A DNA stretch of 64,000 nucleotides from Liquidambar formosana (GCA_039720395.1 CM077823.1:33128371-33192370); one strand, 5' to 3'. Counted from the stretch's first letter, positions 21,500 through 38,327 are shown. A program made the numbers and translations. The notes: generated by a model not told the origin, from the sequence alone.

Positions 21500-24400
21500 A
21501 GCTCCGGCAGTAAGCCATGGGCAAAGAACTGTAGATAGATCCTCGAGTTGGGCTGGTCATAGGTAGGGGTTTACCCCTTTTGGGTTGAACATGAGTAGTC
21601 CTCTTAACCCACTCGAGTTGCACCCTAACCAGTTTGCTTGATTTTTCCCTTAATTTTAGCTTGATTTGATTTGATTTTTTTTTGGGATAACGATTTGATT
21701 ATTAGATCTTCTTTTCCTAGGAAACAAATATTTAAATTATAGTGATCAATGTTTTTTTTCCCCAAATTACCTTTGACTCAATTCAATCACCCTACTCACT
21801 TCTTCTTAACCTTAAAAGACGAGTGATTCCTATGTGGGTTTGTTTTCTCTCTCTCTTATAGCTATCCACCAGCCCACTTTATCCTGTGTATACATTGAGG
21901 TGGAATAACTGATGGTATTTTATTTTCACAAGTCAAAACAAGATGTAAATTAAGAACTCGTATTGGCTGTGGTTGACCTTAACAAAATTGTGGTATTTGA
22001 TTGCGGTATTAATACCATAATTTGATTGGTATTTTCTGGTTCCTCTTAAAATTGTGGTTGATCTCGTTGAGATGGCAGAGGAGAGAAATACAGAACAAAT
22101 AAAAAAGCAAAATTTAAAATTTTTTTAAAAAAAATGACCCCACCAGATGCCCATCATAATTTGCCGACGCCAAATGGTATGGAAAAAAAGTGGGGCAAAC
22201 AAAAAAAAAAAAAGGAGACACAGATTATAGCCTTGTTTGTGAATTGTGTGCTAAACTTTGTTCCAAACTGAAAAGAAAGTGTGCCAAACAATTCTATGGA
22301 AAATTGAATCTTTCATAGATTATGACGGTGGAGCTTTTGACGGTGGAGCTCTTCAATTTGGTAGGGTGCATACCCCACAACAAACTGGCTGCTTTCAGCT
22401 TGTTCATTCCTTCTAGGCTTAGCTTTAACGGCCCTATGACACCTCAGCAGAAGAAAAAATAAAAAGGAAAAAAAAGAAGAAGAAAAGGATGGAGGAGGAG
22501 GAAATACCTAACCGCCCTGAAATGTTGACAATGATTTGGGGATAATTGTTCGCCATTCACCACAGTATAATGGACAGAAAAATTGGACTTCCCCTTCTCT
22601 TGTAGTGATGAGAAAATGAAAAACATTCTCTGGTCCAAGGGCGTACCATGGCCCATGTAACAAATATACCACGTGTGGTATAAAAATCGGCAAATATACT
22701 ATTTTTGTGAAGTACGGTTGTCCTCTCCTAATGATAATTTTTTCTTATTATAGGAGACGACAAGGGTGAATTCCAAATTTATTAAAAGATAAAAAAAAAA
22801 AAATCCCAATTTTGGGATTCAGGATTTTCAACTCGGGAACCTTAAATTGTGAGAGAAAAAGAATTTCAAGTGAAGATCTGAGTATTTTTTGATAGTCACA
22901 CAAATCTCACCATGTTAATGTCACATATGAAAAATAAATAATACCTGTCAATAAAGTATATACTATATAATAGTAAAAATAATTAAATAAATAAAAGGGG
23001 AAACTGATAAAGATGATTTAGATTTATGTACTATATTTTATCCCACATAAAACTCAATAGATTTTGATTTGTTCAAGTTCCATTAAGAAAGGAAAATAGT
23101 GGTGAAAGCATTTTGTATGGAGGTGGACTCGGGTACGTAATTAAATCGTATAGGATTCAATTCAGACCATCTTTGTCATAATCAACAGCATTTATCAATT
23201 TGGTAGCTCACTAGGGAGTGTTTGAATGTAATGCAAATGGGTTGCTTCAAATCCTAAATTGGATTTTCCCGTGGCGTAGTCATGAAATGGGGCAATAATG
23301 CATCAATTCTTAATTTTGGTCGAGTCAAGCTCAAAATCAGTGACTAAAATCAAATGAGGGTATTATCATGCTTTACTAGCCGAATGCTTATGCAGCACGT
23401 AAAGATTTGGTTAGCTTGATTTTTCCATCAAGTAATTAACCATTCCCTTACAACGTGAATGTTTTCCTAATTGAAAATAACTTGAACTGTTCACCAACAG
23501 GCACACAAAAAAAAAACAAAAACAAAAACCCCCTCATATATAATGATAAATCACAGGTTGTTTGACCGCCCCTAGCTTGGGAATGAAATAGTTTCATTGT
23601 GAAAAATAATTGAAAGGAGCTATCATGCATACTCTATTGCATATGTGAGATCATTTGAAGGATTTCAGTTGGAAATTTTCCACTAGGCATAAAAAGGGAA
23701 AAATAGAATGATTTCATTTTTATGGGACACCAAGAGATACAGATGCTAAATCCACCAAAAAAAAGTATTGGAGTTGAAAGGCATTTTAGACTTTAAAAAA
23801 ATAAATAAATTTGTCACCAATATTGGGAACTAAACAATCCATTGCATATGGGTCGCTACCAAATTCCCAAAATCTAGGGTATAGATATGCTGAATGAGCC
23901 TTAGAAAGATGCAATTTTTTTTCGATGTTGAAGGATGTGTTGATCTGTGAGGGTCACATCTTGAAAGAAGAGACTTGTGGGTTGGGCAAAAAGCTGGATT
24001 AATGGTGGATCTTTGTAGTGTGGAGGGGTCAACAAGGCTGGCAATCCCAACTAGTTATAATTAGGTCATGAACTACCCCATCAAATTAAAATTCCTTCAT
24101 GTTGCATGAATCAAGTTTGATGATGATTGCACAGAAAAAAACATGACATTTTCTTTTCTTTGAGGCTTTTTGCGCGCTTTTTATTTTCCCAAGAATTTGT
24201 CGGTAACCTAAAAAATAACATTTTGAATATGGAAATAAAATTTGATCGAGAAGTTCTGAAATTGGTGAAGCATAATTATATAAATAAATACATAATGATG
24301 ATAATAATAATTATAAATAAATAAATAAAAAGGCAAAAAGAAAAAAGAAGCTGCCAGTGTTAATGAAATATATGTTCAAAAATGTAATTTTTTATGATAA

Positions 24401-25058
24401 TAATTGATAATTTGATATGAAGGAAGGCCTACATTAAAGAATAAATTTGCTGCATCCACTCAAGTTTGTCTCTCAAATTAGCCCAACAAACACTCCCCCA
24501 TGCTACCGGGAAAAAAACTCAACCAAAGAATTTGGCAAAATGGAAAAATATGGATTTGAGAAAAAACATTGGCCTTTAAATCATTGGATGATCATGAAAT
24601 GGGATGAAAAGGTTAATAATACAAAACGTCCTTGTACAAATATAGAAGTAGAATAGAGAATTCAAATGTTGCATGGTCTTTTTCATTGATCAAAGAGGAA
24701 AAGGGTTGGTTTTTTTTTTTTTTTTTTTTTTTTTTAAGAGAACTGAAAATTTGTGTGATCTTTTGGTCCCCCACTCCAGCTCTCATGAGAACGAAACGTT
24801 GATTTTGCAGGGCCGTCGGCGAAGGCAAAGCCAAGAAAATCAATGCTACTTTCTATTTCAGTTATCTTCAACACCTTCCAACTTGGACTTCCCTTCTTTT
24901 CCTCTTTTGACATATGCCTTTTTCATTTTTTTTTTCTTAGATCCATGAATGACCTTTTTGGTTTCCCCAAATGAAACTAAAATCAGCAGCAATTCTATAA
25001 ATTTCCCCACCTCCCACGTGTTAATTGAACTAAGGGAACTCACATGAGCTCCCAAGAT
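21500..25058. other. Long intergenic stretch, no recognised gene
   Basis: AT-rich, with A and T runs (22200, 22790, 24713-24735) and short frames of no recognisable similarity on both strands. The last few hundred bases are the promoter region of the PIP-like gene at 25182. Confidence 0.5.
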
Positions 25059-25065
25059 TATAAAA
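25059..25065 (+). promoter_or_regulatory. TATA box of PIP-like gene 3
   Basis: TATAAAA in the context GATTATAAAAGGACAC, about 120 bases before the chosen ATG. It lies downstream of the in-frame ATG at 25044, which rules that ATG out of the transcript. Confidence 0.75.
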
Positions 25066-25181
25066 GGACACATAATTTATTGTGTACAGCTTACAAAGAA
25101 ACAAGCTCTCTAGCAAGTAGCCACACCACACTTGTAATTAACTTTTGCTTGCTTGCATTTTTCTACAACTTTTACTTCAAA

Positions 25182-25421
25182 ATGGCTGGAGGATTAAGAT
25201 CTCTCACTTTGTTTGCTCTCTTTTTTCTCTTAATGTGCTCTATCCTCTTTGAGATAGAAGCCCGCCGGATGGCTGGATTGAAGCCGGCTAGCTCTGCTAA
25301 TGGGGGGATGCAGGGTTCCTACGACGGTTTAGCCATTTCGTCGATTAAGCATTCGGGACCAAGCCCGGGTGGTGGTGGACACAAAAAATTCAGGAACCCT
25401 CAAATTCTAGGGGGGCATTAA
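25182..25421 (+). CDS. PIP-like precursor 3, C-terminus cut by a frameshift
   Basis: The ATG at 25182 starts a signal peptide (MAGGLRSLTLFALFFLLMCS and on to about residue 27, EIEA). The 79-residue product has one complete motif, SGPSPGGGGH at 58-67, followed by HKKFRNPQILGGH and a stop. The stop follows a run of six G at 25410-25415. With one G fewer the frame continues through a second motif, SGPSPGQGH (25426-25452), and a basic tail ending at a stop at 25477-25479. That arrangement matches two-motif family members. Either the gene has a recent one-base insertion, or the base call in the G run is wrong. The first peptide could still be made. Role by family: secreted signalling peptide perceived at the plasma membrane. 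It is diverged from the pair at 13.9 and 17.8 kb. Confidence 0.8.
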   Translation: MAGGLRSLTLFALFFLLMCSILFEIEARRMAGLKPASSANGGMQGSYDGLAISSIKHSGPSPGGGGHKKFRNPQILGGH

Positions 25422-25479
25422 GGACTCTGGTCCTAGCCCTGGCCAGGGGCACAAGTATTTCAGGGGCAGACACAAGTAA

Positions 25480-27365
25480 CTCCATAGCTGTTTTTTCAAC
25501 TTATTTTATCTTTCATCTAATATGGTCAGGTTGTAGGATGTTTTGGCACTGCTTATTCCTACTTGAGATGTAAGTGATGAACATTATTGCAACCCTTTTT
25601 TGTATGAAAATATTATAACTTTTTTTATTTATTTATCAAACCCTCGGAGGTATGAGAATAATGTAACTTGTATTTGATCCCATAATTTCGATTGAACTCC
25701 TTGCTTGCCTAGAATGAAGTCTCTCAAGGCCTATCTTAGCAAATTAATCATATACTACCTTCAAACATTTTAATTGTGTTGTAGTAGTCGCATCAAATTT
25801 TTTTTTTTTTTTTTTTTTTGATTGTGTTGTAGTATCTCAAGCCTTATTAACGTTTCAAACAAAAATTATGAAAAGTTGAAATTGTGATCTCTGAGGAGCA
25901 CACTTTGATTGCTCAATCAACTCTACAGGAACGTCGTATTAAACATTTTATTATTGATTATAAAAGGAGGCCTAGTATTTAATTATAACTTCAAAATAGC
26001 CTCTTACAGGTGATGTAAGACTACCCTGACACTTTTTTTTCGTCCAAATCTTAGCAAGCATATAGTACCTGTTGAGACCCAAAATTCCTGGCCTAGTCTG
26101 GTTCAAGGCTGATAATTTCGTAATTAAAACCTTTGAAAAGGCCAATATTTCGAACAAATTGAAAGGCCCGATAACCAGGCACAAAGGAATTCTAAGATAG
26201 TTTCACAACTTCTTTCTTCAAGTTGTGGGGATGAAAGCCACATGGCCTCAAAACAAAAATGGTTTAGCCCCTTGGGGATAAAAAATTATGATCAGTAGAA
26301 AGCAAAAATAGGACATTGATCCAACCCTAGAATAGGTAAACTTTCGACTCTTGCATCCTTGAACATAGTGCACCACAAAATTATTTGCTAAGACTCAATC
26401 CAAACTGTCATAAGTAGTAGCCCAATTGGAATTTTATTATGCAGAGTAAATTTCAAACCATAACAGCCCATGACAAACAGGCGACACTGACGGATAAATT
26501 CAAAAAATTCATTCATGCTCAAAGAGCTTCTAGAGGCACCTCCCTTTTTTTTCCCCGGAGAGCAACGAATTCATTGGAGTCTCCTATAAAGGTCCAAGGT
26601 TCTTTGATGAAAGAAGCCTATTCAATGAGGCCTTTCTACAAAAAAATTTTGTTTATGATGTTTGGCTGTTGGGGATATCCATAAACACAAGTTAATAGCA
26701 TGATCAAACAAGTAAGCATATCTTATTTGGTTCTCAAAATATTACGTTTACATTAAAAATAGACCTATTTCAAAACAATCAAAGGTACAAAAATGAATTT
26801 ATATTACCAAAAGTACGCATATTCCACTTCATAACAGTTATTTGGCTTTTAAATAAACCAATTCATAGTTGGTTTGAAAAAAATTGTTTGTCTTATTTTC
26901 AGAAGAAAGTTGAAGAGATTTGTAAGAAAATGAAACTTATCATATAGTGTGAATTCAAAACAGACCAAACTTATCCTTAATTGACCAGATTTTCAAGTTT
27001 GCCAAGCAATCCCAATAAGGGGTGTTGGGTTTACGGAGGTTTTGGTTTCGATTCCGTGTAAGTGCATGTGTGTTCTCTTATCGATTGGCGAAAAAAAGAA
27101 TTCCCAAAATATTTCCATTTATGTCATGTAAATCTTCCTCAAACCTAGCAAAAAAAAACAGCCCATAACATGAGTACTAAAGAAAATTCAAAACGAGACC
27201 TTTATTGACACCCCAAGACTTGCATTTCATACCCCACTTACTTTACATTGGATTCTAAGCCAAATGTCTTCAAGAACCCAACACCCCACCCCCCCCCCCC
27301 CCCTTTTTTTTCTTACTCTGCTTAGTTCTTTTATTTTTCCCCCAGCCACTCAAGAGTCTTAAGTC
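25480..27365. other. Intergenic DNA, no recognised gene
   Basis: Contains a long T run at about 25799-25819, a C run at about 27289-27302 and a half copy of a fold-back MITE arm near 27197-27260 (ATTGACACCCCAAGACTTGC, resembling the end of the element at 33975). Otherwise unremarkable. Confidence 0.45.
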
Positions 27366-27697
27366 ATTGTCTGTTTCAATGTGTGTTTGGTCTTTTTTTT
27401 TTACTTACTCTGCATATTTTGATCAACTGCAGGATATTTAGCAATATAAAGCACTGTTAAAGCCTTTGGCATTACAATTAGGCTACAATCAAATGATTAT
27501 CCATAAGACACTGCTTTTGTTAAAGAAAGAAATTGTTTGTTTCATTGTGTGTTTGGTTTTTTTTTTTTTAGTACTCTGCATACTTTGATTAACTGCAGGA
27601 TATTTAGCAATATAAAGCACTGTCAAAGCCTTTGGCACTACAATTAGGCTACAATCAAATGATTGTCCATAAGACACTGCTTTTGTGAAAGAAAGAA
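27366..27697. repeat. 166-bp tandem duplication
   Basis: Two adjacent units about 166 bases apart share CTGCAGGATATTTAGCAATA and TACAATTAGGCTACAATC. The pair ends about 110 bases from the point where GSNOR exon similarity is lost. Confidence 0.8.
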
Positions 27698-27804
27698 ATC
27701 TAACTGTTTAACGACAAAGTTGGGACATTTTAAACTAGATCACTCCACAACATTAGCCAAATCTGATAAAAAAAACCATGTAGAGATGGGAGAGATAAAG
27801 GTGT

Positions 27805-31641
<3,837 letters not shown>

Positions 31642-33415
31642 AGATGAAACCACAAATGTACACACGCGAAGAAAGATACAGAGGATAGTTGAGAAAAGGG
31701 ACGACTTATAGGTCCTATGAACGCCCTTTGTGTATTTCTGTGGACTATATAGTCTATTAGCCTTGTGGCTGTTCTCTTCCGATCCTATCCAGACCCGAAT
31801 GTCCGGGTCTGGTTTTTTCGGGTTTGATTTATTAGGGCTGTTTACAACCCATCAACTTACACTCTCAAAGACACCAACCACCCCCAAGGAATTTGAATTA
31901 CTTTATCATATTTTGACCATAATTTTGGGAAAAAATAAATATAAGTGGGGCAATTCGATAGAATACTAACAAATATTAAATAACAGTGTTTCACGAATTT
32001 TTGTACTTGATTTTGATCCTTCAATTATAAATGGTGATTCCAATTTTTTTGAATTGACGCATTCAAAAGGAAGAATATGCACCTCTACTGCTATATAGAG
32101 AACGAATTGTATCATTCAATTTTTGTGGATGCAGAAATGGATCCTAAGTGACATCAACTCAAGGTCAAGTTCTAGGATCTATTTGTTATTTAGCTGAGGT
32201 TGAGTGAATTGTCTCAATTAATGGCCCCTCCGCCACCAACCAAGAAGAAAAAACGGGAAAATGTAGGGAGGGCTTATTTTCGCGTTTTATTATTTTTATA
32301 GATTTACTGCATCTGCATCCCTTGTAATCAGAAGAAAGTAAATGTAAGTTATGAAAGGATATGAATGTAACAAAAAATTAATTTAAAAAAAAAAAAAAAA
32401 AAAAAAAGAAGTGTGATGATAGGTCCTCCCAAAATGAAAAGTGAAGCATTACCTACTTTTTTTCTAGTCCAATAAATATACATTATTGCTTGATACGTTT
32501 GGCGGTTATAGTGTAAATTTCAAGCTTTTGTGAAACGTTCGCTATCCTTTGGCTTTAGAAGGGCTAATGTGATGTATTAGATTTCCAGCATTCACATAAT
32601 GTTGCCCCTATTTTGCATATAAAATGAAATAATTCTATAAATTTTGATGGGTAAGTGACCCAATTACAATATTTTATAAGAAAATTGATTCAACCTGGAA
32701 AACGATCTATTTTATCATATGAGTAAAGAGAATTGATATGATTACAATTTGAATACAATTAAGATAAATCCAAATCCGCTAACTTCGTTTTTGATACCAG
32801 TTGTATTCATAAGTTGCGTTAGGCTTTGCCACCTCTAGTTCATTTTATTCCCCATAGGCACAACAGCGTAGGTTGTTGCTTTGACGGAATATCTATACTT
32901 GAAAATTATTTTGAAGAATGTGATTAATTTTCTAAGACATACTAAAGTTTTCTTAAGCTCCCCCGTTGGATTTTCGTTGAAACCAAACACATTTAGAATC
33001 TTTAAATTTTTTTCCCCCTAAAAATTGATTTCAAGTTTAAAATTTATATCATTTGTTCTAGTTTTTCTTTTATTCTACATTTTTTTTTTTGTTGGAAATT
33101 TCATGTGCATTACACAAATTTAACAATAGGTTTTTCATGTGAATAAAAGGCAGTAAGATTATAATTTATATAGAAACATATATATTAAATCGATAGCTTC
33201 GAACTAAAAAAGGGGGACAAAATCATAAAAGTAAGAGTTTGAGGTACAGGCAGGGATAATAACAAACCTCACCGCAGTTGGTATTAGGGTGGGGTGGAAT
33301 TTATCCTCCATTGTAACCCAAAAGAAGAGGGTTTTGGGGGACTCATAGTGGGTCGGTTAAGGAGAAATGAGTGGGTGGGTGACTGAAATTAGTGGATCAT
33401 TTGAGAATAAACTAA
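31642..33415. other. Upstream flank of GSNOR copy and intergenic DNA
   Basis: Should include the former GSNOR promoter. A run at 32385-32407 and AT-rich DNA follow. No further gene recognised. Confidence 0.45.
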
Positions 33416-33637
33416 GTGCCTGTTTGGGATAGCTTCAGAGTAAAATCAGAAATAGAATCAGAAGCTAAATCAGAAACTGAATCAGAATCAGGGGAGAGGT
33501 AGCTTGAGCAAATTGGCCTCAAAATCTATTTTGGGCTTATAATCACTTTTCTCATTTTTTATCCAAACACTTTTAAAAATGATTATGGGCCATCAGAAGA
33601 GATTTTGGGCCTCCCAGAATCTCATCCAAACAGGCAC
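33416..33637. mobile_element. Tourist-like (PIF/Harbinger) MITE
   Basis: Ends GTGCCTGTTTGG and CCAAACAGGCAC are perfect inverted repeats, flanked by TAA on both sides (33413-33415, 33638-33640), the 3-base target duplication of PIF/Harbinger elements. 222 bases, AATCAGAA-rich inside. Confidence 0.85.
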
Positions 33638-33974
33638 TAAGAAACCTTGGTGGCAAAAAGCCAAAAAAATGAGTTATGTCTTAAATCCAAAATGACTTAA
33701 CGCATAAATTCAATATATATCCACTCTAGTCCAGTATGAGATGAAAGTGGTGAAGGACACGTCTGCAACACGTGGCAATCACACGCATGAGGTGGACATA
33801 TACCCATTGCCATGTGGCATTGAATCCAGTCGAGTCATCAAGGGTAATTGATGGGTCATTTGGTTACTGGGTAATCTTGGTTGGAAGTGGCCTGTTAGAA
33901 AACGGGCCAGGTTCGGGTTGATACTCAAGATGGCTGGCCTTTGAAGAGTGGGATCAGCCTGAACCTTCCATTAG

Positions 33975-34254
33975 AAAGAAGGCCTCTATTGGCACCCAAA
34001 AACTTGCTTTTCATTATCTACTTATTTTACATATTAAGATTTTATAAAAAATATAGAAGTTTTTCATAAAAACTGATCGCTTATTCTATTAGAAAACATC
34101 ATTTTGAACAAATTTTTAGAAGAAAGTTGTTCAAAATGATGTTTTGTAATAAACCACGCAATCAGTTTTTACCAAAACCTTATATATTTTTCATAAAATC
34201 TTAAAGTGTAAAATAAGTGAGGAATGAAAAGCAAGCCTTTGGGTGCCAATAGAG
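33975..34254. mobile_element. Fold-back MITE related to the 398-bp family
   Basis: Arms GGCCTCTATTGGCACCCA and TGGGTGCCAATAGAGGCC are perfect inverted repeats; the centre has AGAAAACATCATTTTGAACA and its inverse, as in the 12157 element. The flanking DNA is itself inverted: AGCCTGAACCTTCCAT before and ATGGAAGGTTCAGGCT after. The target duplication is not evident. Confidence 0.7.
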
Positions 34255-35226
34255 GCCTCCCATTAAAAAACCAACATCTTATGGAAGGTTCAGGCTCAAG
34301 TGCTCAACCCATACGAAAACCCATAATCCTCCTAATTTCTAAGAGGACCCCTAGCCAACAGGTTGTGGATTCGGATTTGGGCTCTTCTTCCACTTCTACT
34401 GGCCCATTAGAGCATGATGGAATTGGCCTTATTCAATGTAGGAAAATGATTAGATGTTAATTTATCATTATTTTTGTGATGACCAGTCACCTGACATGTC
34501 GACAAATACCTTGAAAAATACATGGGGCCCATATATCCAGGCATATGTCTGCAAATCCAAGGGTCCATTGCTTTTACTATGATTGACTGCCATGATAGTT
34601 GGACTCTTCAATATAAACATGAGTTCACACATGGTTGCAGTAATGCTGGTGATTTTGTATTCAAGAAATAAGATTGTTTTTGATAAAGAGATCTTTAACC
34701 CAATTGCCTACTTATTTTTACGGCAAATTCAAATTCGAGAATAGCATGGCAGCCTAGAAGAAAAGGGAGGAGATAATCAGAGGTTTTATGCTTGTCTTAA
34801 TGCACTAAGATGAGCTTCACTGAACAAAATTACATGTGCTGGCATGTCCTCTCTCCTTTTCTATTCCTTACAATTTGCAGGTGGACAGAAGGAGCAAGAA
34901 GAGATGATTCACATCTTATTTGACATTTTGAACTATTGTAGAAATTTCACCTTTCGTAGGCTGTATAAGGCCCAGAATGGTAGTAGATGAGGCCCATTGA
35001 TGAGGCCCACTGAGGGCTATTTTTGCTTATCGTATAATTGTAAACAATTTGACTAGCATGCTGTTCATTCATTACTTCATATAATGACAAACACCCGAAC
35101 ATGTAAAGATATGTTTAACATCCCTTTGTTTCTTTACAAACATGGGCTCATGTTTCCGTGCATTCTTCTTAAAAATCTTCTACACCCAGATCTTTTATGA
35201 ATAAAACTAATAAAAATAATTAATTC
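34255..35226. other. Intergenic DNA, weak coding-like stretch
   Basis: A 78-codon plus-strand frame (34224-34460) starts inside the MITE arm; its second half is Ser/Thr-rich and unrecognised. Nothing else supported. Confidence 0.4.
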
Positions 35227-35510
35227 AGTGAAGGAGCAATTGTTCTTTCCTCTCACTCATATTATGTTACGTGTATAACAAACAAATGAGAATTGATTAT
35301 ATACATGTATCTCTATGTTATGTTATTATAGACATGCATCTATATGTCCATATATATATGTTTATGTTTCCAAATGAATATGGTTATGTATCTATATATT
35401 TGTATTCATATGTCCACATATCTGTATCCACTTATCTATATTTTTTTAAATTAACTATTATACGTGGCATAATATGAGTAAAAGGGAAGAACAACTGCTC
35501 CTCCACCGTG
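35227..35510. mobile_element. MITE with ~45-bp inverted ends
   Basis: GGAGCAATTGTTCTTTCCTC at the left and its rough inverse AGGGAAGAACAACTGCTCC at the right; the pairing continues inward through ACTCATATTATG. The interior is TATATGTCCATATAT-rich. No target duplication could be fixed, so no superfamily is assigned. Confidence 0.6.
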
Positions 35511-36228
35511 AGGAGACAAGTATTATCCATTAATTAATGCGGCAAACCCACCAAATGTTACTTGCATAAGGCTATTGAGTATCTTTATGATCAAAATCTG
35601 CCACCTACTATACAGGCCAGTTAAAGCTTTCACATTTCAGGACGCTGCTTTATTTTCTTGCTACGAGCTCCTCTTTATCTTACGCATTGTCATGGCGACC
35701 ACCACATGATGTTGGGCACCCCACTTAATTACTTCCAATTTATATGAAAGGAAAATGCTATATCACCAACCGCATGTGAGATCTTTAATCGCATTGTCTT
35801 TTTGTTTTCTTGGTTTTTTGTTTTTGTCAAACGATAGAAGAACACACGCTTACATACGTACCCACTTCAAATCAAAATCAAGATCTCTATAAGCCTTACA
35901 TCTCCAATTAGAATAGGACATGTCATTAGATTTAAGGACCATTGACACTTTTTTACAAAATGGCAACACGTTTTTCTTATCTTTCATAACATGCATCGCA
36001 TTTTTAATTTACAATCTCATCATAACTTACCTCCAAATTATTCAACAAATTTTTTAGAAATAACTCCCAAATTTTGAATTATATGCACCAATGGCAAATA
36101 GCATTCGAACTTGGAATTTGACACCATGATTTTAATCTTTTGCACGTGGATTCTCACGTGTCATATTCTCACTATTTTTCTTTTCCTTTTTTTTTTTTTG
36201 GTGTAAACATATTCTGACTTTTAAGTTT

Positions 36229-36277
<49 letters not shown>

Positions 36278-36603
36278 CACGAATATACCGATTTCTTAGG
36301 AGATATTTGGAATCTGTCCAAAGACTGCCGAAGCCATGTCGGCATCTTCAAGATATATGAGATGCCCTAGTCAAACGGCGTTAATGGTCTCTCCAATCAT
36401 GCATTGCCAAGTGTCTAGGCTCTATAATTCTGGTCAACCCTTTGACCGAGGGCGCACTAATATCTCTCCTATCCCCTTTACAGGCTCATCTCTTCCTAAA
36501 GTTCGGTCACGTTATGACGAGGGTGCCCCCATCCTTCTTCCGATGATCTTTCAATTTTGAAAAAGAGAATTTGGGCATCCAAGACACACTTCACATTCTT
36601 GTA
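35511..36603. other. Intergenic DNA with TA/AC microsatellite
   Basis: A (TA)n run at about 36231-36267 passes into (AC)n at 36269-36280. The following 36300-36560 is less AT-rich and has a 74-codon frame of unknown nature. No gene recognised. Confidence 0.45.
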
Positions 36604-36883
36604 TTCCCTCCGTCACACAAATATAAACCAAGTTTGACAAAACACAGAATTTAAAAAAAAAAAAAACCTATCATTGCATTGGCTTGACATTTATTAAATC
36701 TCATTTTTCAAAAATACCTTCTCCGATTAGGTATTGGGTTTTGTGGTAGAGAGTAATTATTGAAATAACAAAAAGGTAATATAAGAAATTTAAAAAAATT
36801 TATGATTTAATTTTTCAAAATGGACAAATATTTTAGGACAAAAAAAATATCAAAACTAGTCTATCTTTGTGGGACGGAGAGAA
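36604..36883. mobile_element. Stowaway-like (Tc1/mariner) MITE
   Basis: Ends TTCCCTCCGTC and GACGGAGAGAA match the CTCCCTCCGTC Stowaway consensus, with TA on both sides (36602-36603, 36884-36885). The inverted similarity extends inward about 25 bases. 280 bases, no coding content. Confidence 0.85.
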
Positions 36884-37646
36884 TATTTATTTTATTGTAT
36901 TAAATTAACCTCAACAATATAAATTCAACAAGAAGGCATCAAAAATGTATTCACACGTTAATCAATTTAATTCCTCTTTTACTTTTTTGGTCAAACATTG
37001 TCAAAAGAAGGAAAAACATCAAATTCTAATTGGTGTGTGTGATGATAATGTTTTATGTTTTATAATGAAAATTTGTATGTAAATAATGATACTCTATATT
37101 ATGGTACAACGCACGTATTTGAGTTTCATATAATACCTCTTGTAATAGGATGAGATTGTCAATAAACCAACGAGGACGTAGCACCTTATCACATTTTCCA
37201 TCTAACCCACATTTGGTGACATGCGAGGAAGATTAATTTGAATTGAATATTTAAACTAAGGTAAGGATGAATGACAATATTTTTGTACGAAATCTTATGC
37301 CATTCAACATTATTTCCAATGGGAACAAAATTACTTGATAATTATCTCAAAGTCAACTTAATTTGGAGGCCGTTGGATCGAAAGGAAATCAATGGTATGA
37401 AAATATTGTGCAGAAAATGATCTCCCCAATCTTGACCCTCAAAACTATTTTCATGGAGAATTAATTTTTAGCACTCTCAATCTACAAAATGAAAAAATTT
37501 AGTTTGTTCAAAACTCAAAATGACAAAATTTAGTTTGTTGATGATCATGACGTGGCATGACGGTATAAGTCAATGAATATTAATGAAGAAGGATTCACAA
37601 AAATGCCCATTATGCCTATCCCCCTCCTCCCTTCTAGTTCCTTTAA
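36884..37646. other. Left flank of the cupin array
   Basis: AT-rich DNA that is not repeated in the later units, so the duplication breakpoint lies near 37640. No gene recognised. Confidence 0.5.
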
Positions 37647-37877
37647 TTCTGTTCAATGTGGAGATCCCTTTCCTTCCTTATCTCATAGCCCACACCAATT
37701 CAAGAGTCAGAAACCATAAAAGCTACGCACAGAAAATTCCCTTCCTCTCCTTCCCCACAAAACCCCACCAAAAAAACAAAAGGGAGAGAGAGAAAAAGAG
37801 AAAAGGTAGACACTTCCGACACTATTATCATCTTCCTCATCACCCTTCTTTCCCCCATATATATTCTCTCTCTTTTC

Positions 37878-38327
37878 ATGGCTTCAAACTCCACACCAAA
37901 TCTTAGAATTATCGTCGAAAGCAACCCCTCCGAATCCCGACTGTCCGAACCAGGTATCAAGTCTTGCCCCAAGTAAGTCTGTCTGTCTCTCTCTCTCTCT
38001 CCCTCTCTCTCTCTCTCTATATATATAATGATAATGATAATGATAATAAGGATGATATCATTATTTTTTTGTCGTATATAAAAAAGATGGGGTTGCTCGC
38101 CGGGGAAGTACCAGCTCAAGTTCGACGTCGAGGAAACATGTTACCTGGTAAAAGGGAAGGTGAAGGTATATCCAAAAGGGTCGTCGGAGACGGTGGAGTT
38201 GGGCGCAGGAGATCTGGTGATCATCCCAAAAGGATTTAGTTGCACGTGGGAAGTGTCCATCTTCGTCGATAAATACTACAAATTGGGCTCAAATTCTTCA
38301 TCGTCTTCATCACAACCACAACCATGA
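37878..38327 (+). CDS. DUF861 (Cupin_3) RmlC-like cupin protein, copy A
   Basis: Two exons, 37878-37972 and 38087-38327, joined through a GTAAGT donor and an AAAAG acceptor with Lys split AA/A, give 111 residues. The protein starts MASNSTPNLRIIVESNPSES, has WGCSPGKYQL at 33-42, EETCYLVKGKVKVYPKGSSE around 47-66 and GDLVIIPKGFSCTW at 73-86, and ends in a Ser-rich PQP tail. This is the small plant cupin family of Arabidopsis At4g10300: a single beta-barrel domain related to EutQ and ureidoglycine aminohydrolase cupins; no reaction is established. The family's SWPKWGC is SCPKWGC here. The upstream purine/pyrimidine tract (37740-37870) is the probable leader, and its long reading frames on both strands are low-complexity artefacts. 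The 114-base intron holds CT and GAT repeats. No lesion is seen. Confidence 0.88.

Noticed and set aside
24713..24735. Frames reading through long T runs (also near 7820, 10731, 22790)
   Set aside because: Phe or Lys runs from homopolymers only.
25044..25181. Upstream in-frame ATG giving a 125-residue PIP-like product
   Set aside because: The TATA box at 25059-25065 lies downstream of that ATG, and the 46 extra residues would bury the signal peptide. The ATG at 25182 fits the family.
27000..27090. Possible second SINE with a B-box-like GGTTTCGATTCC
   Set aside because: No convincing A box at the right distance, no A tail and no target duplication.
37583..37906. Long frames on both strands over the cupin leaders (also 44490-44936, 47092-47463, 49115-49450, 51097-51564)
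   Set aside because: They come from A-rich, GAGAGA and TTCCTC low-complexity tracts, contain Lys/Arg/Glu or Phe/Ser/Leu runs, and overlap the true MASNS starts.
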